Translations under genes and position numbers: made by a program | In this document: positions 8,012-17,970 of the stretch, one piece after another | Numbering within the stretch: position 1 is the first letter of the stretch | Layout: each line of letters begins with the position of its first letter | Source of the DNA: JARLFX01 sp036404255 | GTDB taxonomy: Bacteria; Acidobacteriota; Terriglobia; Terriglobales; Acidobacteriaceae | DNA length: 22,344 nucleotides | Reading direction: 5' to 3' | NCBI GenBank assembly: GCA_036404255.1 | Contig: DASWOP010000175.1 | Coordinates: forward strand, 1 to 22,344 | Notes under the pieces: generated by a model | What the model was told of the DNA's origin: nothing | What the model saw: only the letters and a program-made list of their open reading frames with translations | Databases searched by the model: none

Positions 8012-8017
8012 ATTATA
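8012..8017 (-). promoter_or_regulatory. Possible -10 box for the FAD oxidoreductase gene
   Basis: On the minus strand this reads TATAAT, about 33 nt upstream of the start codon, in the 81-bp gap after clpB. Only a poor -35 (CTGCAA, 16-bp spacer) is present. It suggests transcription independent of clpB, but the evidence is one hexamer. Confidence 0.3.
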
Positions 8018-8060
8018 CGGTCGCAAATGCAAATTGCAGCAGGGCAGCGTGAATAGCGTG

Positions 8061-10688
<2,628 letters not shown>

Positions 10689-10708
10689 AGTCAGATCCTC
10701 CTACGCCG

Positions 10709-10736
10709 GACGCGTGAAATCAGTGCTTTACGCGTC
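10709..10736. promoter_or_regulatory. Inverted repeat in the clpB leader, possible operator
   Basis: GACGCGT (10709-10715) and ACGCGTC (10730-10736) form a perfect 7-bp inverted repeat with a 14-bp spacer, centre to centre 21 bp or two helical turns. A partial third site, ACGCGC, is at 10741-10746. It lies just upstream of the clpB ribosome-binding site. It does not match CIRCE or the HspR (HAIR) consensus. Each half is itself an ACGCGT palindrome, so chance is a real alternative in GC-rich DNA. Confidence 0.3.
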
Positions 10737-10861
10737 AATCACGCGCTTAAAGTACCCTCCTTTGTCTCCGGATGGAGCGAGGGCAGGACGTAGCATTCAA
10801 AGGATAAGATGGTGCGCTGAGCCATTTGGTTGCAGGATGTGACAGTAACGCACTCATATTT

Positions 10862-10877
10862 TGAGCATCACTGCTCA
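10862..10877. terminator. Short hairpin between rlmI-like gene and clpB
   Basis: TGAGCA-TCAC-TGCTCA is a perfect 6-bp stem with a 4-nt loop, 27 nt past the stop of the minus-strand methyltransferase gene. On the minus strand it is preceded by AAAA and followed by AAATATG, so it lacks the T-tract of an intrinsic terminator in the useful direction. It is a weak candidate for separating the two transcripts. Confidence 0.2.
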
Positions 10878-10903
10878 TTTTGCCGATGGTAGGCCAGAAA
10901 GAA

Positions 10904-12187
10904 CTAAATCACTTTCAAAATCAAACACTTGAGGTAAATCGTCTCCAGCAGCGTCACGATTTCTGGGTGATCCAGCGCCGCTCCGCGCGTCTCCACCAGC
11001 CGGACCCGTCGCCCCGCATCCGCTGCGGCAGAAGCTACTGCCGCCGTGAAATCGGGCAGGGAGACATGGTGCGAGCAGGAGCAGGTCACCAGCGTGCCGC
11101 CGGGCTCCAGCATCTTCAGTGCCCGCAGATTCATCTCCTTGTATCCCCGCAGAGCGCCTTCCGTTGCGTTCTTTGATTTCGCAAACGCTGGTGGGTCCAG
11201 CACAATCGTGCCAAAGCGCTCGCCTGTCGCCTCGTACTCACGCAGCAGTTCGAAGGCATCTGCCTCAATCCAGTCCACTCCGTTGCCGGAGTTCAGCAGT
11301 TGGGCGCGGTTCAACTCCATATTCTGGTCGGCCACCTCGAGCGCAGCGCGCGAAGTATCCACCCCGGTCACCCGCTCGCAGACCCGGGCCAGGTGCAGCG
11401 CAAACCCACCCTGGTACGTGCAGACATCCAGCGCGCGGCCGTGAGCATGCCGTGCTGCAGCCATGTAATTGAGCCGCTGATCGAGAAACGCCCCGGTCTT
11501 CTGCCCGGAGGCAGCGTCATAGCGAAACTGCAGCCCATTCAGCGTGAACTGCGTCGCCGTGCTGGCCTCGCCTTCGCCAAAGAGCGGGCCAGCCGGCGGC
11601 ACTCCAAGCTGTTCCAGCTCACGAATGCGCGGATCGGGCCGCTCCCAGATCGCCGCCGGCGAAAACTCCTTGCGAAACTCTTCCGTCAGCACGGCGCGCA
11701 CATCATCCTGCGCCGTCCCCTGCGTCAGCAGCTGCAGCAGCACGAGGTCATGGTATCGGTCGGCCAGGATGCCGGGAAGATTGTCCGCCTCAGAGAAGAT
11801 CAGGCGGCAGGCATTGGTGTCCGGACTCTCCGCCAGAATCTCCCGCCGCAGCGCCAGCGCCGCCCGTGTCCTTACCCGCACATCGTCCAGATAAGCCGCG
11901 CGTTTTACCGCCGGCGTAGGGCTTACCATTCTCAGGGTGATCTGCGAAGCGCTGCTATAGAGCGCCGTTCCCAGTGGGATGCCGCGGCTATCCAGCACGG
12001 TGAGCAGCGCCCCCGGCTCTGGCTCGGTGGTGCCCAGCGCAGGAATCAGCTGCGTGACATCAGACCGATAGACCCAAAGCGAGCCGGTACGAAGTTTGTC
12101 TGACGCGCGCCGGGTAATAACGGCGGCGGGGCCATGAGCAGCGGGCGGGGCAACGGCGATCGGGATCTCAACACGGGTCTTAGGCAT
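10904..12187 (-). CDS. Class I SAM-dependent rRNA methyltransferase, RlmI-like
   Basis: Probably methylates a cytosine of 23S rRNA (E. coli RlmI modifies C1962 to m5C). The 427-aa protein has an N-terminal PUA-like RNA-binding domain (about 20-100), a central domain, and a Rossmann methyltransferase with VCTYQGGFALHLA (motif I region), GVDTS (275-279) and the active-site DPPAFAKSK (331-339). LVTCSCSHH (366-374) carries cysteines typical of m5C enzymes. SGQKTGAFLDQR is characteristic of the family. The ATG lacks an evident ribosome-binding site and lies 36 nt downstream of the secreted-protein gene, so the two may share a transcript. The exact target nucleotide is inferred from the family. Confidence 0.88.
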   Translation of the reverse strand: MPKTRVEIPIAVAPPAAHGPAAVITRRASDKLRTGSLWVYRSDVTQLIPALGTTEPEPGALLTVLDSRGIPLGTALYSSASQITLRMVSPTPAVKRAAYLDDVRVRTRAALALRREILAESPDTNACRLIFSEADNLPGILADRYHDLVLLQLLTQGTAQDDVRAVLTEEFRKEFSPAAIWERPDPRIRELEQLGVPPAGPLFGEGEASTATQFTLNGLQFRYDAASGQKTGAFLDQRLNYMAAARHAHGRALDVCTYQGGFALHLARVCERVTGVDTSRAALEVADQNMELNRAQLLNSGNGVDWIEADAFELLREYEATGERFGTIVLDPPAFAKSKNATEGALRGYKEMNLRALKMLEPGGTLVTCSCSHHVSLPDFTAAVASAAADAGRRVRLVETRGAALDHPEIVTLLETIYLKCLILKVI

Positions 12188-12223
12188 CAGCTAATGGTCG
12201 CACAATCCCTATCACCTGGTTGT

Positions 12224-12964
12224 TTACTGCGCCGCCAGCACGAAGCCACTGCGCACGTAGCTCACGTTGGGCGAAGACAGGTCTACCTGCATCAGCGTAT
12301 TCGTCTCATCCGCGTAGATGTTGTACAAGGGCTTGCCATAAGAAAAGCCGTAATGGTGCACCGTGAGGGTCTTGCCGGCCAATGTGCCGGTTGTGTCTGC
12401 CAATGCGGTCCACTTGATCTGTCCACTCTTTGGGCCGGACTTTGGGTCCTGCGGCACGATGAGGAAGTACAGTCCGTCTGCTGTCGGATGGCTGGTCGCC
12501 TGGGAGAGCAAGGCCTGAAGGGCGCTGGCATCATAGTTGGGTGCGACTATATAGCCAGCCATCAGCGGAAGATCTTTGGATGGCCCCTGAATGCCCGCTT
12601 GCAGTGTGGTCAACAGCAGCTCTGTATGCGGTTTGTTCGGGCTGTAGCCGTTGGTGATTTGCGAGGTGCTGTCGACTACGTTTCCACCGGTATAGCCATA
12701 ATTGGTGTCCAGCTTGTAGCTATGGGTCTGCTGGATGCTGGATCCGTTTCTCGTGATCGGATCGGCGGCATCGGCCTCTTTAAATTGGCTGACGGTGCGT
12801 GCCTGGTAGCGGCTCACGATCTTGTATCCATCCTTGGTCTTATCAAAGCTGTAGACGCACTTGCCCGTTGGCGCGCCGTTGCTTTGGATGGTGAAGGTAT
12901 TCTGGGCCTGTGCAGCTCCAGTGGATGTCAGCAGAAGTGCGGCGGCGAGCGATAAGAGCTTCAT
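12224..12964 (-). CDS. Secreted protein of unknown function
   Basis: I do not recognise a named family. From ATG 12964 the product is 246 aa and begins with a clear Sec signal peptide: MK, a hydrophobic run LLSLAAALLLTS, and an AQA cleavage site before QNTF at about residue 20. The mature part is rich in beta-prone and T/S/Y/N residues, has one cysteine (in GKCVYSF) and no catalytic motif I can name. The opening TFTIQSNGAPTGKCVYSF resembles periplasmic beta-structured DUF3108/DUF6134-type proteins, but only loosely. The start is supported by GAGGA about 5 nt upstream. An in-frame ATG at 13114 would put 50 non-secretory residues before the signal peptide and is rejected. It is divergent from the glutathione peroxidase gene (188 bp apart). 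Confidence 0.8.
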   Translation of the reverse strand: MKLLSLAAALLLTSTGAAQAQNTFTIQSNGAPTGKCVYSFDKTKDGYKIVSRYQARTVSQFKEADAADPITRNGSSIQQTHSYKLDTNYGYTGGNVVDSTSQITNGYSPNKPHTELLLTTLQAGIQGPSKDLPLMAGYIVAPNYDASALQALLSQATSHPTADGLYFLIVPQDPKSGPKSGQIKWTALADTTGTLAGKTLTVHHYGFSYGKPLYNIYADETNTLMQVDLSSPNVSYVRSGFVLAAQ

Positions 12965-13152
12965 GGTGTCCTCGGAGGCGAAGATTTTCAGGGCGCCAGT
13001 GTAACCTGCTGAGAAGTGGTCTGACCAGTGGGGTTTGGTTCCCCGCCGGGACGGGTTAGAGTAGGAGTGAACCCCTGTGGCCGCTGCAACCGGATGCCGG
13101 GGGAGTGAATCCATTGAATCAGCAGCGAGAAATCCAAGGAGACATCAAACAG

Positions 13153-13704
13153 ATGGCAACTTCCGTTTACGACGTTCCGGTTACGAGCATGGCCGGCAAG
13201 CAGACCACGCTGGGTGAGTATAAGGGCAAGGTTGCCCTTGTGGTGAATGTCGCCTCCAAGTGTGGCCTGACGCCGCAGTATGAGGGACTTGAGAGCATCT
13301 ACAAGGGCTACCGCGACAAGGGTCTGGTCGTCCTCGGCTTCCCCGCGAACGACTTCAAGGAGCAGGAGCCCGGCACCAACGCCGAGATCCAGAGCTTCTG
13401 TACCATGAACTTTGGGGTGGACTTCCCCATGTTTGAGAAGATCACCGTCACCGGCGAGGGCAAGCATCCGCTTTACAAGGTACTCATCGAGGCCCAGCCC
13501 AAAGCCACGGCGGAGAAGCCCGGCGCCTTCCGCGAAAACCTGAAGGGCTTCGGCATCACCCCGACCGCGGAGCCCGAGGTTCTGTGGAACTTTGAGAAGT
13601 TCCTGGTGAGCAAGGATGGAGCGGTGGTAGCGCGCTTCTCGCCCGACGTGACGCCCGATAGTCCATTGGTGACCAAAGCAATCGAAGCCGAACTGGCGAA
13701 GTAG
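13153..13704 (+). CDS. Glutathione peroxidase family protein (Cys type)
   Basis: Reduces hydrogen peroxide and organic hydroperoxides; bacterial Cys-type members generally use thioredoxin. The 183-aa protein has peroxidatic C37 (NVASKCGLT, Cys where mammalian enzymes have Sec), Q71 (KEQEPGTN) and W145-N146 (LWNFEKF), completing the catalytic tetrad. C83 (SFCTMNFGVDFPMF) sits where the resolving cysteine of thioredoxin-dependent members lies. The usual FPCNQF motif reads FPANDF, so its non-essential cysteine is missing. ATG 13153 (MATSVYDVPV) follows AAGGAG at 13136-13141, 11 nt away. A GTG at 13105 would add 16 residues and is less likely. A long hairpin follows the stop. Confidence 0.95.
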   Translation: MATSVYDVPVTSMAGKQTTLGEYKGKVALVVNVASKCGLTPQYEGLESIYKGYRDKGLVVLGFPANDFKEQEPGTNAEIQSFCTMNFGVDFPMFEKITVTGEGKHPLYKVLIEAQPKATAEKPGAFRENLKGFGITPTAEPEVLWNFEKFLVSKDGAVVARFSPDVTPDSPLVTKAIEAELAK

Positions 13705-13712
13705 TGGTTGCC

Positions 13713-13760
13713 GTTGCCAGTTGTCAGTCCTAAAAACTGACAACTGGCAACTGACAACTG
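13713..13760. repeat. 16-bp-stem hairpin with an overlapping direct repeat
   Basis: GTTGCCAGTTGTCAGT (13713-13728) and its perfect complement (13736-13751) flank a 7-nt loop. ACTGACAACTG occurs twice in direct orientation, at 13736-13746 and 13750-13760. The element starts 8 nt after the glutathione peroxidase stop and 31 bp before the rel start. No T-tract follows, so it is not a canonical intrinsic terminator, although so strong a stem would affect either transcription or mRNA stability. The TGACAACTGGCAAC core looks like a dispersed intergenic repeat. Confidence 0.75.
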
Positions 13761-13790
13761 TGTTCCCGCCATGGAGAGATAGAATCAGAT

Positions 13791-16091
13791 ATGTCTACCG
13801 TGCGTCCTGATGCGCCTGAGGCTGCTGCTGACTCCGTTTCTGCGGAGCCGGCGAAGCGTGCGGTGCGTCCACATGTCGGCCGGCCTGCCAAAACACTGAC
13901 CATTGAGCAGAAGTTTGAGCAACTCCTCAAGACGGTCACCGCCAACCGCCCCGCCGACGACCTGGACATCATCCGCAAAGCCTGGGAGTTCTCGCTGGAG
14001 CATCACGCCGGGCAGGTGCGTGCGTCCGGTGAACCGTATGTGACTCATCCGCTGGAAGTCGCGCTGGTCCTCGCCGACATGAAGATGGACTCCACCGCCA
14101 TCGCCGCTGGTCTGCTGCATGACGCCGTGGAAGACACGTCGGTTACCACCGATGAGATCTACGAAAAGTTTGGCGAGCAGGTAGCGCACATCGTAGAAGG
14201 CGTCACGAAGCTGGACAAGATCCAGTTTGCCAACCGCGAAGATCAGCAGGCAGAGAACATCCGCAAGATGCTGCTGGCTATGGTCAGCGACGTCCGTGTC
14301 GTCATTATTAAGCTGGCAGACCGCCTGCACAATATGCGCACGCTGGAGCATCTCCGGCCCGACCGCCAGGTTGCCATCGCCCGCGAAACCCTCGACATCT
14401 ACGCCCCGCTGGCGCACCGCCTCGGCATGGGCAAGCTGCGCGGCGAGCTGGAAGATTACGCCTTCCGCTACACCGACCCCGTCAGCTACGAGCACGTCAG
14501 CAGCGAGTTGGACAAGGTCCGCGCCGAGGGCGAAAAGTTCCTGAACCACGTGGTGAAGCAGCTCGAAGAGCGGCTCCAGCAGCACGGCATCACGGCACGC
14601 GTCGAATCGCGTATCAAGCGGTTGTATTCCATTCAGCAGAAGCTGGCTGAGTCTGGCCAGCTGGAGCAGGTATACGACCTGCTCGCCATCCGCGTGATTA
14701 CGCAGACGGTGCAGGATTGCTACGCCGTCTTCGGCCTGATCCACAGCATGTGGCAGCCGGTTCCGGGCCGCATCAAGGATTTCATCGCCATGCCGCGGCC
14801 CAATATGTACCAGTCGCTGCACACTACGGTCATCGACGGCATCCATCAGTTCGAGGTGCAGATTCGTACGGAAGAGATGCATCGTGTCGCGGAAGAGGGA
14901 ATCGCCGCGCACTGGAAGTACAAGTCCGGCGACGCCCCTGTCAGCGCGAAGGACGAACAGCGGCTCGCCTGGGTCCGCCAGTTGGTCGACTGGCAGCGGG
15001 AGATGACCGACCCCAATGAGTTCCTCTCCACGCTGAAGATCGACCTCTACCCGGAAGAGGTCTACACCTTCACTCCGAAGGGCAAGGTCGTCGTGCTGCC
15101 TACGGACGCCAGCCCCGTGGACTTCGCCTACTCCATCCATACCGAAGTCGGCCACACCACCACCGGCGCCAAGGTCAACGGCCGCATGGTGCCGTTGCGC
15201 ACCAAGCTCAAAAATGGCGATATCGTCGAGATCTTCACCCAGGCAGGCCACACTCCCAGCCGCGATTGGCTCAGCTTCACCAAGAGTTCCCGCGCCCGCA
15301 ACAAGATCAAGCACTGGCTCACCGAGCACCAGCGAGAGCGCGCCGTAGAGATTGGCCGCAAGCTGCTGGAGCGCGAGGCACGCAAGTACAAGGTCAGCCT
15401 CAACGGCTTTGAGGATGAAGACTTCATCCGCGTTGCTGGCGAATACGGCCTCGGCGGCCCGCCGGAGCTGATGGCCGGTCTCGGTTTCGGCAAGTATTCC
15501 GCGCGGCAGGTGCTGAACAAGCTGCAACCGGGTTCCACCATGGCAGCCGAGCCGGAAGTAGATGCTGCGCTGCCGGGCGCGCCCGGCGCAATGTCTGACG
15601 CGGTCAAGAAGATCTACTTCGGCAAGGGTTCCGAGTCGCTGCAGGTGGAGGGGCACGATGATCTGCTCGTCTACCGCGCCCGATGTTGCAACCCGATCCG
15701 CGGCGAAGCCATCGTCGGCTACGTGACCCGCGGCAAGGGTGTGGCTGTGCATGCGCGAAGCTGCCCCAATGTGCAGAACCTGCTCTACGAGGCCGACCGC
15801 CGCATCCAGGTCGAGTGGTCCCAACCCGAAGCTGCCGCCGACGTCACCACCTATCCGGTACGTCTGACGATTCTCTGCGACGACCGCCCCGGTCTGCTGA
15901 AGGAGATGACCGCGATCATCGCGGCAGACAATACCAACATCCGCAACATGGAATCAAAAGAGAGCGACGACGGCGGCGCAATCGTAGATTTTGTCGTGCT
16001 CACGCAGGACGTCCGCCACCTGAACAAGATGGTGATGGACCTGCGCCGGGTGAATGGCGTGCGAGAAGTACAAAGAGTGCAGAAAGTCTAG
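13791..16091 (+). CDS. Bifunctional (p)ppGpp synthetase/hydrolase, RelA/SpoT (Rel) family
   Basis: Controls the stringent response by making and degrading (p)ppGpp. The 766-aa protein has the full long-RSH layout. The HD hydrolase domain carries THP (85-87) and H110-D111-x2-E114-D115 (GLLHDAVEDT). The synthetase domain carries GRIKDFIA (326-333), YQSLHTT (340-346) and EVQIRT (355-360). A TGS domain (about 422-483), a Cys-containing linker domain (RARCCNPIRG) and a C-terminal ACT domain (about 688-765) follow. R-I-K-D in the synthetase loop is the RxKD signature of bifunctional enzymes; monofunctional RelA has an acidic ExDD. GGAGAGA precedes the ATG at longer than usual spacing. Only one RSH gene is in the window, so rel and spoT cannot be distinguished by context. 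Confidence 0.96.
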   Translation: MSTVRPDAPEAAADSVSAEPAKRAVRPHVGRPAKTLTIEQKFEQLLKTVTANRPADDLDIIRKAWEFSLEHHAGQVRASGEPYVTHPLEVALVLADMKMDSTAIAAGLLHDAVEDTSVTTDEIYEKFGEQVAHIVEGVTKLDKIQFANREDQQAENIRKMLLAMVSDVRVVIIKLADRLHNMRTLEHLRPDRQVAIARETLDIYAPLAHRLGMGKLRGELEDYAFRYTDPVSYEHVSSELDKVRAEGEKFLNHVVKQLEERLQQHGITARVESRIKRLYSIQQKLAESGQLEQVYDLLAIRVITQTVQDCYAVFGLIHSMWQPVPGRIKDFIAMPRPNMYQSLHTTVIDGIHQFEVQIRTEEMHRVAEEGIAAHWKYKSGDAPVSAKDEQRLAWVRQLVDWQREMTDPNEFLSTLKIDLYPEEVYTFTPKGKVVVLPTDASPVDFAYSIHTEVGHTTTGAKVNGRMVPLRTKLKNGDIVEIFTQAGHTPSRDWLSFTKSSRARNKIKHWLTEHQRERAVEIGRKLLEREARKYKVSLNGFEDEDFIRVAGEYGLGGPPELMAGLGFGKYSARQVLNKLQPGSTMAAEPEVDAALPGAPGAMSDAVKKIYFGKGSESLQVEGHDDLLVYRARCCNPIRGEAIVGYVTRGKGVAVHARSCPNVQNLLYEADRRIQVEWSQPEAAADVTTYPVRLTILCDDRPGLLKEMTAIIAADNTNIRNMESKESDDGGAIVDFVVLTQDVRHLNKMVMDLRRVNGVREVQRVQKV

Positions 16092-16144
16092 GCCCGCAAC
16101 TTTATTCCGGGACCTGCAATTTCTTTCGCCACAAATGATGAACG

Positions 16145-16178
16145 TGTCATTCTGAGCGCGCCGTTGCGCGAAGAATCC
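16145..16178. repeat. Dispersed intergenic repeat of the TCATTCTGAGCG...CGAAGAATC type
   Basis: TGTCATTCTGAGCG and GCGCGAAGAATCC flank a small perfect stem CGCGC-CGTT-GCGCG (16157-16170). This pattern is recognisable as a repeat scattered between genes in many bacterial genomes, including Acidobacteriota. It lies 54 bp after the rel stop and could contribute to transcript ending, though no T-tract follows. Confidence 0.6.
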
Positions 16179-16262
16179 AGACGCTCCCAGCGCAACCCAT
16201 CCCTCCCAATCTTTCTGACCATTTTTTCCGCTCCGGGGCTTCCCCCCCCAGGCAAACTCCTT

Positions 16263-16291
16263 TTGACACCGCACTGGCACAGGCCTATAGT
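16263..16291 (+). promoter_or_regulatory. Sigma-70-type promoter of the six-TM membrane protein gene
   Basis: TTGACA (16263-16268), a 17-bp spacer, then TATAGT (16286-16291): a perfect -35 and 5/6 at -10. The start of transcription would fall near 16298, giving a leader of about 70 nt before the ATG at 16367. It is the strongest promoter match in the window. Confidence 0.75.
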
Positions 16292-16300
16292 CATAATTAG

Positions 16301-16318
16301 TTCGGACATCCGTCTGAA
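16301..16318. promoter_or_regulatory. Imperfect inverted repeat at the predicted transcription start, possible TetR operator
   Basis: TTCGGAC-ATCC-GTCTGAA has 6 of 7 arm positions complementary. It lies immediately after the -10 of the promoter at 16263-16291, where a bound repressor would block initiation or escape. Size and position suit a TetR-family dimer, and a TetR-family gene lies two genes down. The link is inferred; no second copy was found near the tetR gene. Confidence 0.4.
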
Positions 16319-16366
16319 TATGGATCACTGCCAATCGCAGCCATCCATCCCCAGGAGGGGAAGCTT

Positions 16367-17101
16367 ATGAACAGCAATATTCTTCGCCGATTCCAGATCG
16401 CCTGCGCCTTATGTGGCCCGGCCTTCGTTCTTCTCTATGGATTGAGCTGGTGCATCCTGGGGCACAACTATCCTCCACCCGATCCGCAGCTCAGCGCAAC
16501 CAACCTGGTGAATGACTTTTACCTGCGATACCGTTCAGACATTCTGCTCGGCCAGTCTCTCTCCACCTGCCTTGGCATGTTGTACCTGGCCTGGACCTGC
16601 CAGCTCACCGCGCAGATGTGGCAGCGCGAGAAGAACCACATCCTCTCGCTGTTGCAACTCACCGGCGGTCTGCTCACCGCATGGGTGCTCGCCTTCTGCC
16701 CCGTCCTCTGGGCCTGGTGCGCGGAGATGGCCGGCACGGTAGATCCCGTCATGATCAAGAGTGTGCACTTCCTCGCCTGGTACACCTATGACATGACCTA
16801 CATGATCACCACGATTGAGACCATCGCCATCTGTCTCTTTGTCTTCCTCGACAAGCGGAAGCCCGCTCTGCTGCCGCGCTGGACAGGCATTCTTGCGCTC
16901 TTCTCCGGCCTGTCCTTCCTGCCGCTTACGTTCCTGCCGTACTTCAAGACCGGCATCTTCGCATTCAACGGTTACTGGTCCTTCCATGTCGCCTTCATCT
17001 CATACGCTCTGTTCACGGCCATCATCGGTTATTACATGGCCAAAGCGCTGAAGCTGCCGAAGACGGCCGCCCCAATCGAGCCAGCCGAGTTGATCAGCTA
17101 G
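16367..17101 (+). CDS. Six-TM integral membrane protein of unknown function
   Basis: The 244-aa product has six hydrophobic segments, at about 12-31, 59-80, 95-118, 141-161, 172-192 and 205-224, and almost no soluble domains. The N-terminus RRFQIACALCGPAFVLLYGLSW followed by a PPP turn recalls an uncharacterised actinobacterial/proteobacterial membrane family often found beside TetR regulators; this is recollection, not a search. No transporter or enzyme motif is visible. Several Trp and Cys residues lie in the membrane segments. Expression signals are strong: a near-consensus promoter upstream and AGGAGG 8 nt before the ATG. A TetR-family gene follows in the same orientation, separated by an 11-bp-stem hairpin. 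Confidence 0.8.
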   Translation: MNSNILRRFQIACALCGPAFVLLYGLSWCILGHNYPPPDPQLSATNLVNDFYLRYRSDILLGQSLSTCLGMLYLAWTCQLTAQMWQREKNHILSLLQLTGGLLTAWVLAFCPVLWAWCAEMAGTVDPVMIKSVHFLAWYTYDMTYMITTIETIAICLFVFLDKRKPALLPRWTGILALFSGLSFLPLTFLPYFKTGIFAFNGYWSFHVAFISYALFTAIIGYYMAKALKLPKTAAPIEPAELIS

Positions 17102-17133
17102 CACTCGATCACCATAATAGCCAGTAGTCAGTC

Positions 17134-17176
17134 AGAGCGAGCCCCACACGCAGCGATTGCGGAGAGGGCTCGCTCT
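17134..17176. terminator. Hairpin with 11-bp perfect stem between membrane protein and tetR-type gene
   Basis: AGAGCGAGCCC (17134-17144) pairs with GGGCTCGCTCT (17166-17176) around a 21-nt loop. It starts 33 nt after the membrane-protein stop. The downstream sequence TCGCGC has no T-tract, so it is a stem that could attenuate or protect the upstream mRNA, not a textbook intrinsic terminator. Confidence 0.4.
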
Positions 17177-17224
17177 TCGCGCAGGCGTGAAATGCGAATC
17201 CATATACTGGAACTGGAGGATTCG

Positions 17225-17818
17225 ATGGCAGTAAAGCGCAAGGCAATCGCAAAGAGCAAGAACGATACCGCGCAGAAGATTCTCGCGGCAGCCTTCAAGT
17301 GCCTCTCCATGCGAGGCTCCGCCAACGTGAGCCTGCGCGACATCGCGGACGAGGCTGGCGTCGCGCTCAGCCAGCTGAACTATTACTACAGCAATCGCGA
17401 ACTGCTCTTTGCTGCTGTGCTCAAATCCATGAAGCAGGAGTATCTGGCTAATGTAGAAGCTGGCATGAGCTTGTTGGGTACGCTCAAGGAGAAGGCGCAC
17501 TTTCTCATCAAGTACAACCAGGAGCTGCTTCAGACCAACCAGCGCCTCTACCGCGCCTTCCTGGATTTCTTCGGCCTGGCAATGTGGTCGAAGTCCTTCC
17601 GCAAGGAGATGAACGGTTTCCTGAGCGACATCTCCCGCGTCATCGAGCAGCAGATCGAGCCCCGTGCCACCGGCAAGCCCGGCCTCGCCGCGCACACTCC
17701 CGCTGCCCTAGCGACGATGATCCTTGGAACCACCTTCGGAATCGCGATGCAGTACCTGATGGACCCGGACCACGAAGAGATCCTAAGCGGCTTCGATATC
17801 CTGCTCGGCGTGATTTGA
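17225..17818 (+). CDS. TetR/AcrR-family transcriptional regulator
   Basis: A one-component DNA-binding repressor. The 197-aa product has an N-terminal helix-turn-helix domain (about residues 13-58: TAQKILAAAF...SLRDIADEAGVALSQLNYYYSNRELLF) followed by an all-helical ligand and dimerisation domain typical of TetR regulators. The ligand is unknown. GGAGGA at 17215-17220 lies 4 nt before ATG 17225 and decides the start; an in-frame ATG at 17192 adds 11 residues and lacks a comparable site. TATACT at 17203-17208 may be a -10 for a short transcript of its own. Its likely target is the membrane-protein promoter upstream, which carries an inverted repeat at the transcription start. Confidence 0.9.
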   Translation: MAVKRKAIAKSKNDTAQKILAAAFKCLSMRGSANVSLRDIADEAGVALSQLNYYYSNRELLFAAVLKSMKQEYLANVEAGMSLLGTLKEKAHFLIKYNQELLQTNQRLYRAFLDFFGLAMWSKSFRKEMNGFLSDISRVIEQQIEPRATGKPGLAAHTPAALATMILGTTFGIAMQYLMDPDHEEILSGFDILLGVI

Positions 17819-17879
17819 GTTGGATGTAGTGAGTGCGATGCAAGACTTTGAAGTGTGCCTCTCCTGAAGCCAACAAACA

Positions 17880-17908
17880 TTGACCTTATTAGCCTCACCA
17901 GATAGGAT
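17880..17908 (+). promoter_or_regulatory. Predicted promoter of the TumE/TumA-like module
   Basis: TTGACC (17880-17885, 5/6 of consensus), a 17-bp spacer, and TAGGAT (17903-17908, 4/6). Transcription would begin near 17915. The -10 lies inside the left arm of the inverted repeat at 17899-17925. Confidence 0.5.
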
Positions 17909-17925
17909 ATTTGTAGTCCTATCTG
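17899..17925. promoter_or_regulatory. Perfect 9-bp inverted repeat over the -10, probable autoregulatory operator
   Basis: CAGATAGGA (17899-17907) and TCCTATCTG (17917-17925) are exact reverse complements with a 9-bp spacer, centre to centre 18 bp. The site covers the predicted -10 and start of transcription of the following two-gene module. Toxin-antitoxin operons are typically repressed by the antitoxin binding such a palindrome. A terminator for the upstream tetR-type gene is the alternative, but no T-tract follows. Confidence 0.55.
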
Positions 17926-17970
17926 AAAGCGCGGTCAGTATGAGTAAGAAAAATCCGGGGGCTCCGGCTG

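Noticed and set aside
10770..10810. Sigma-32 heat-shock promoter for clpB
   Set aside because: On the minus strand CTTTGAA and CTCCAT are present, but the spacing and the -10 (CCCCAT expected) match poorly.
12965..13114. N-terminal extension of the secreted protein to 13114
   Set aside because: It would bury a clear signal peptide behind 50 residues and overlaps the start region of the divergent peroxidase gene.
13785..15824. Long minus-strand open frame antisense to rel
   Set aside because: It lies wholly opposite a gene with complete HD, synthetase, TGS and ACT domains; its own translation (repeated LVQLAA, GVAEGV) shows no domain.
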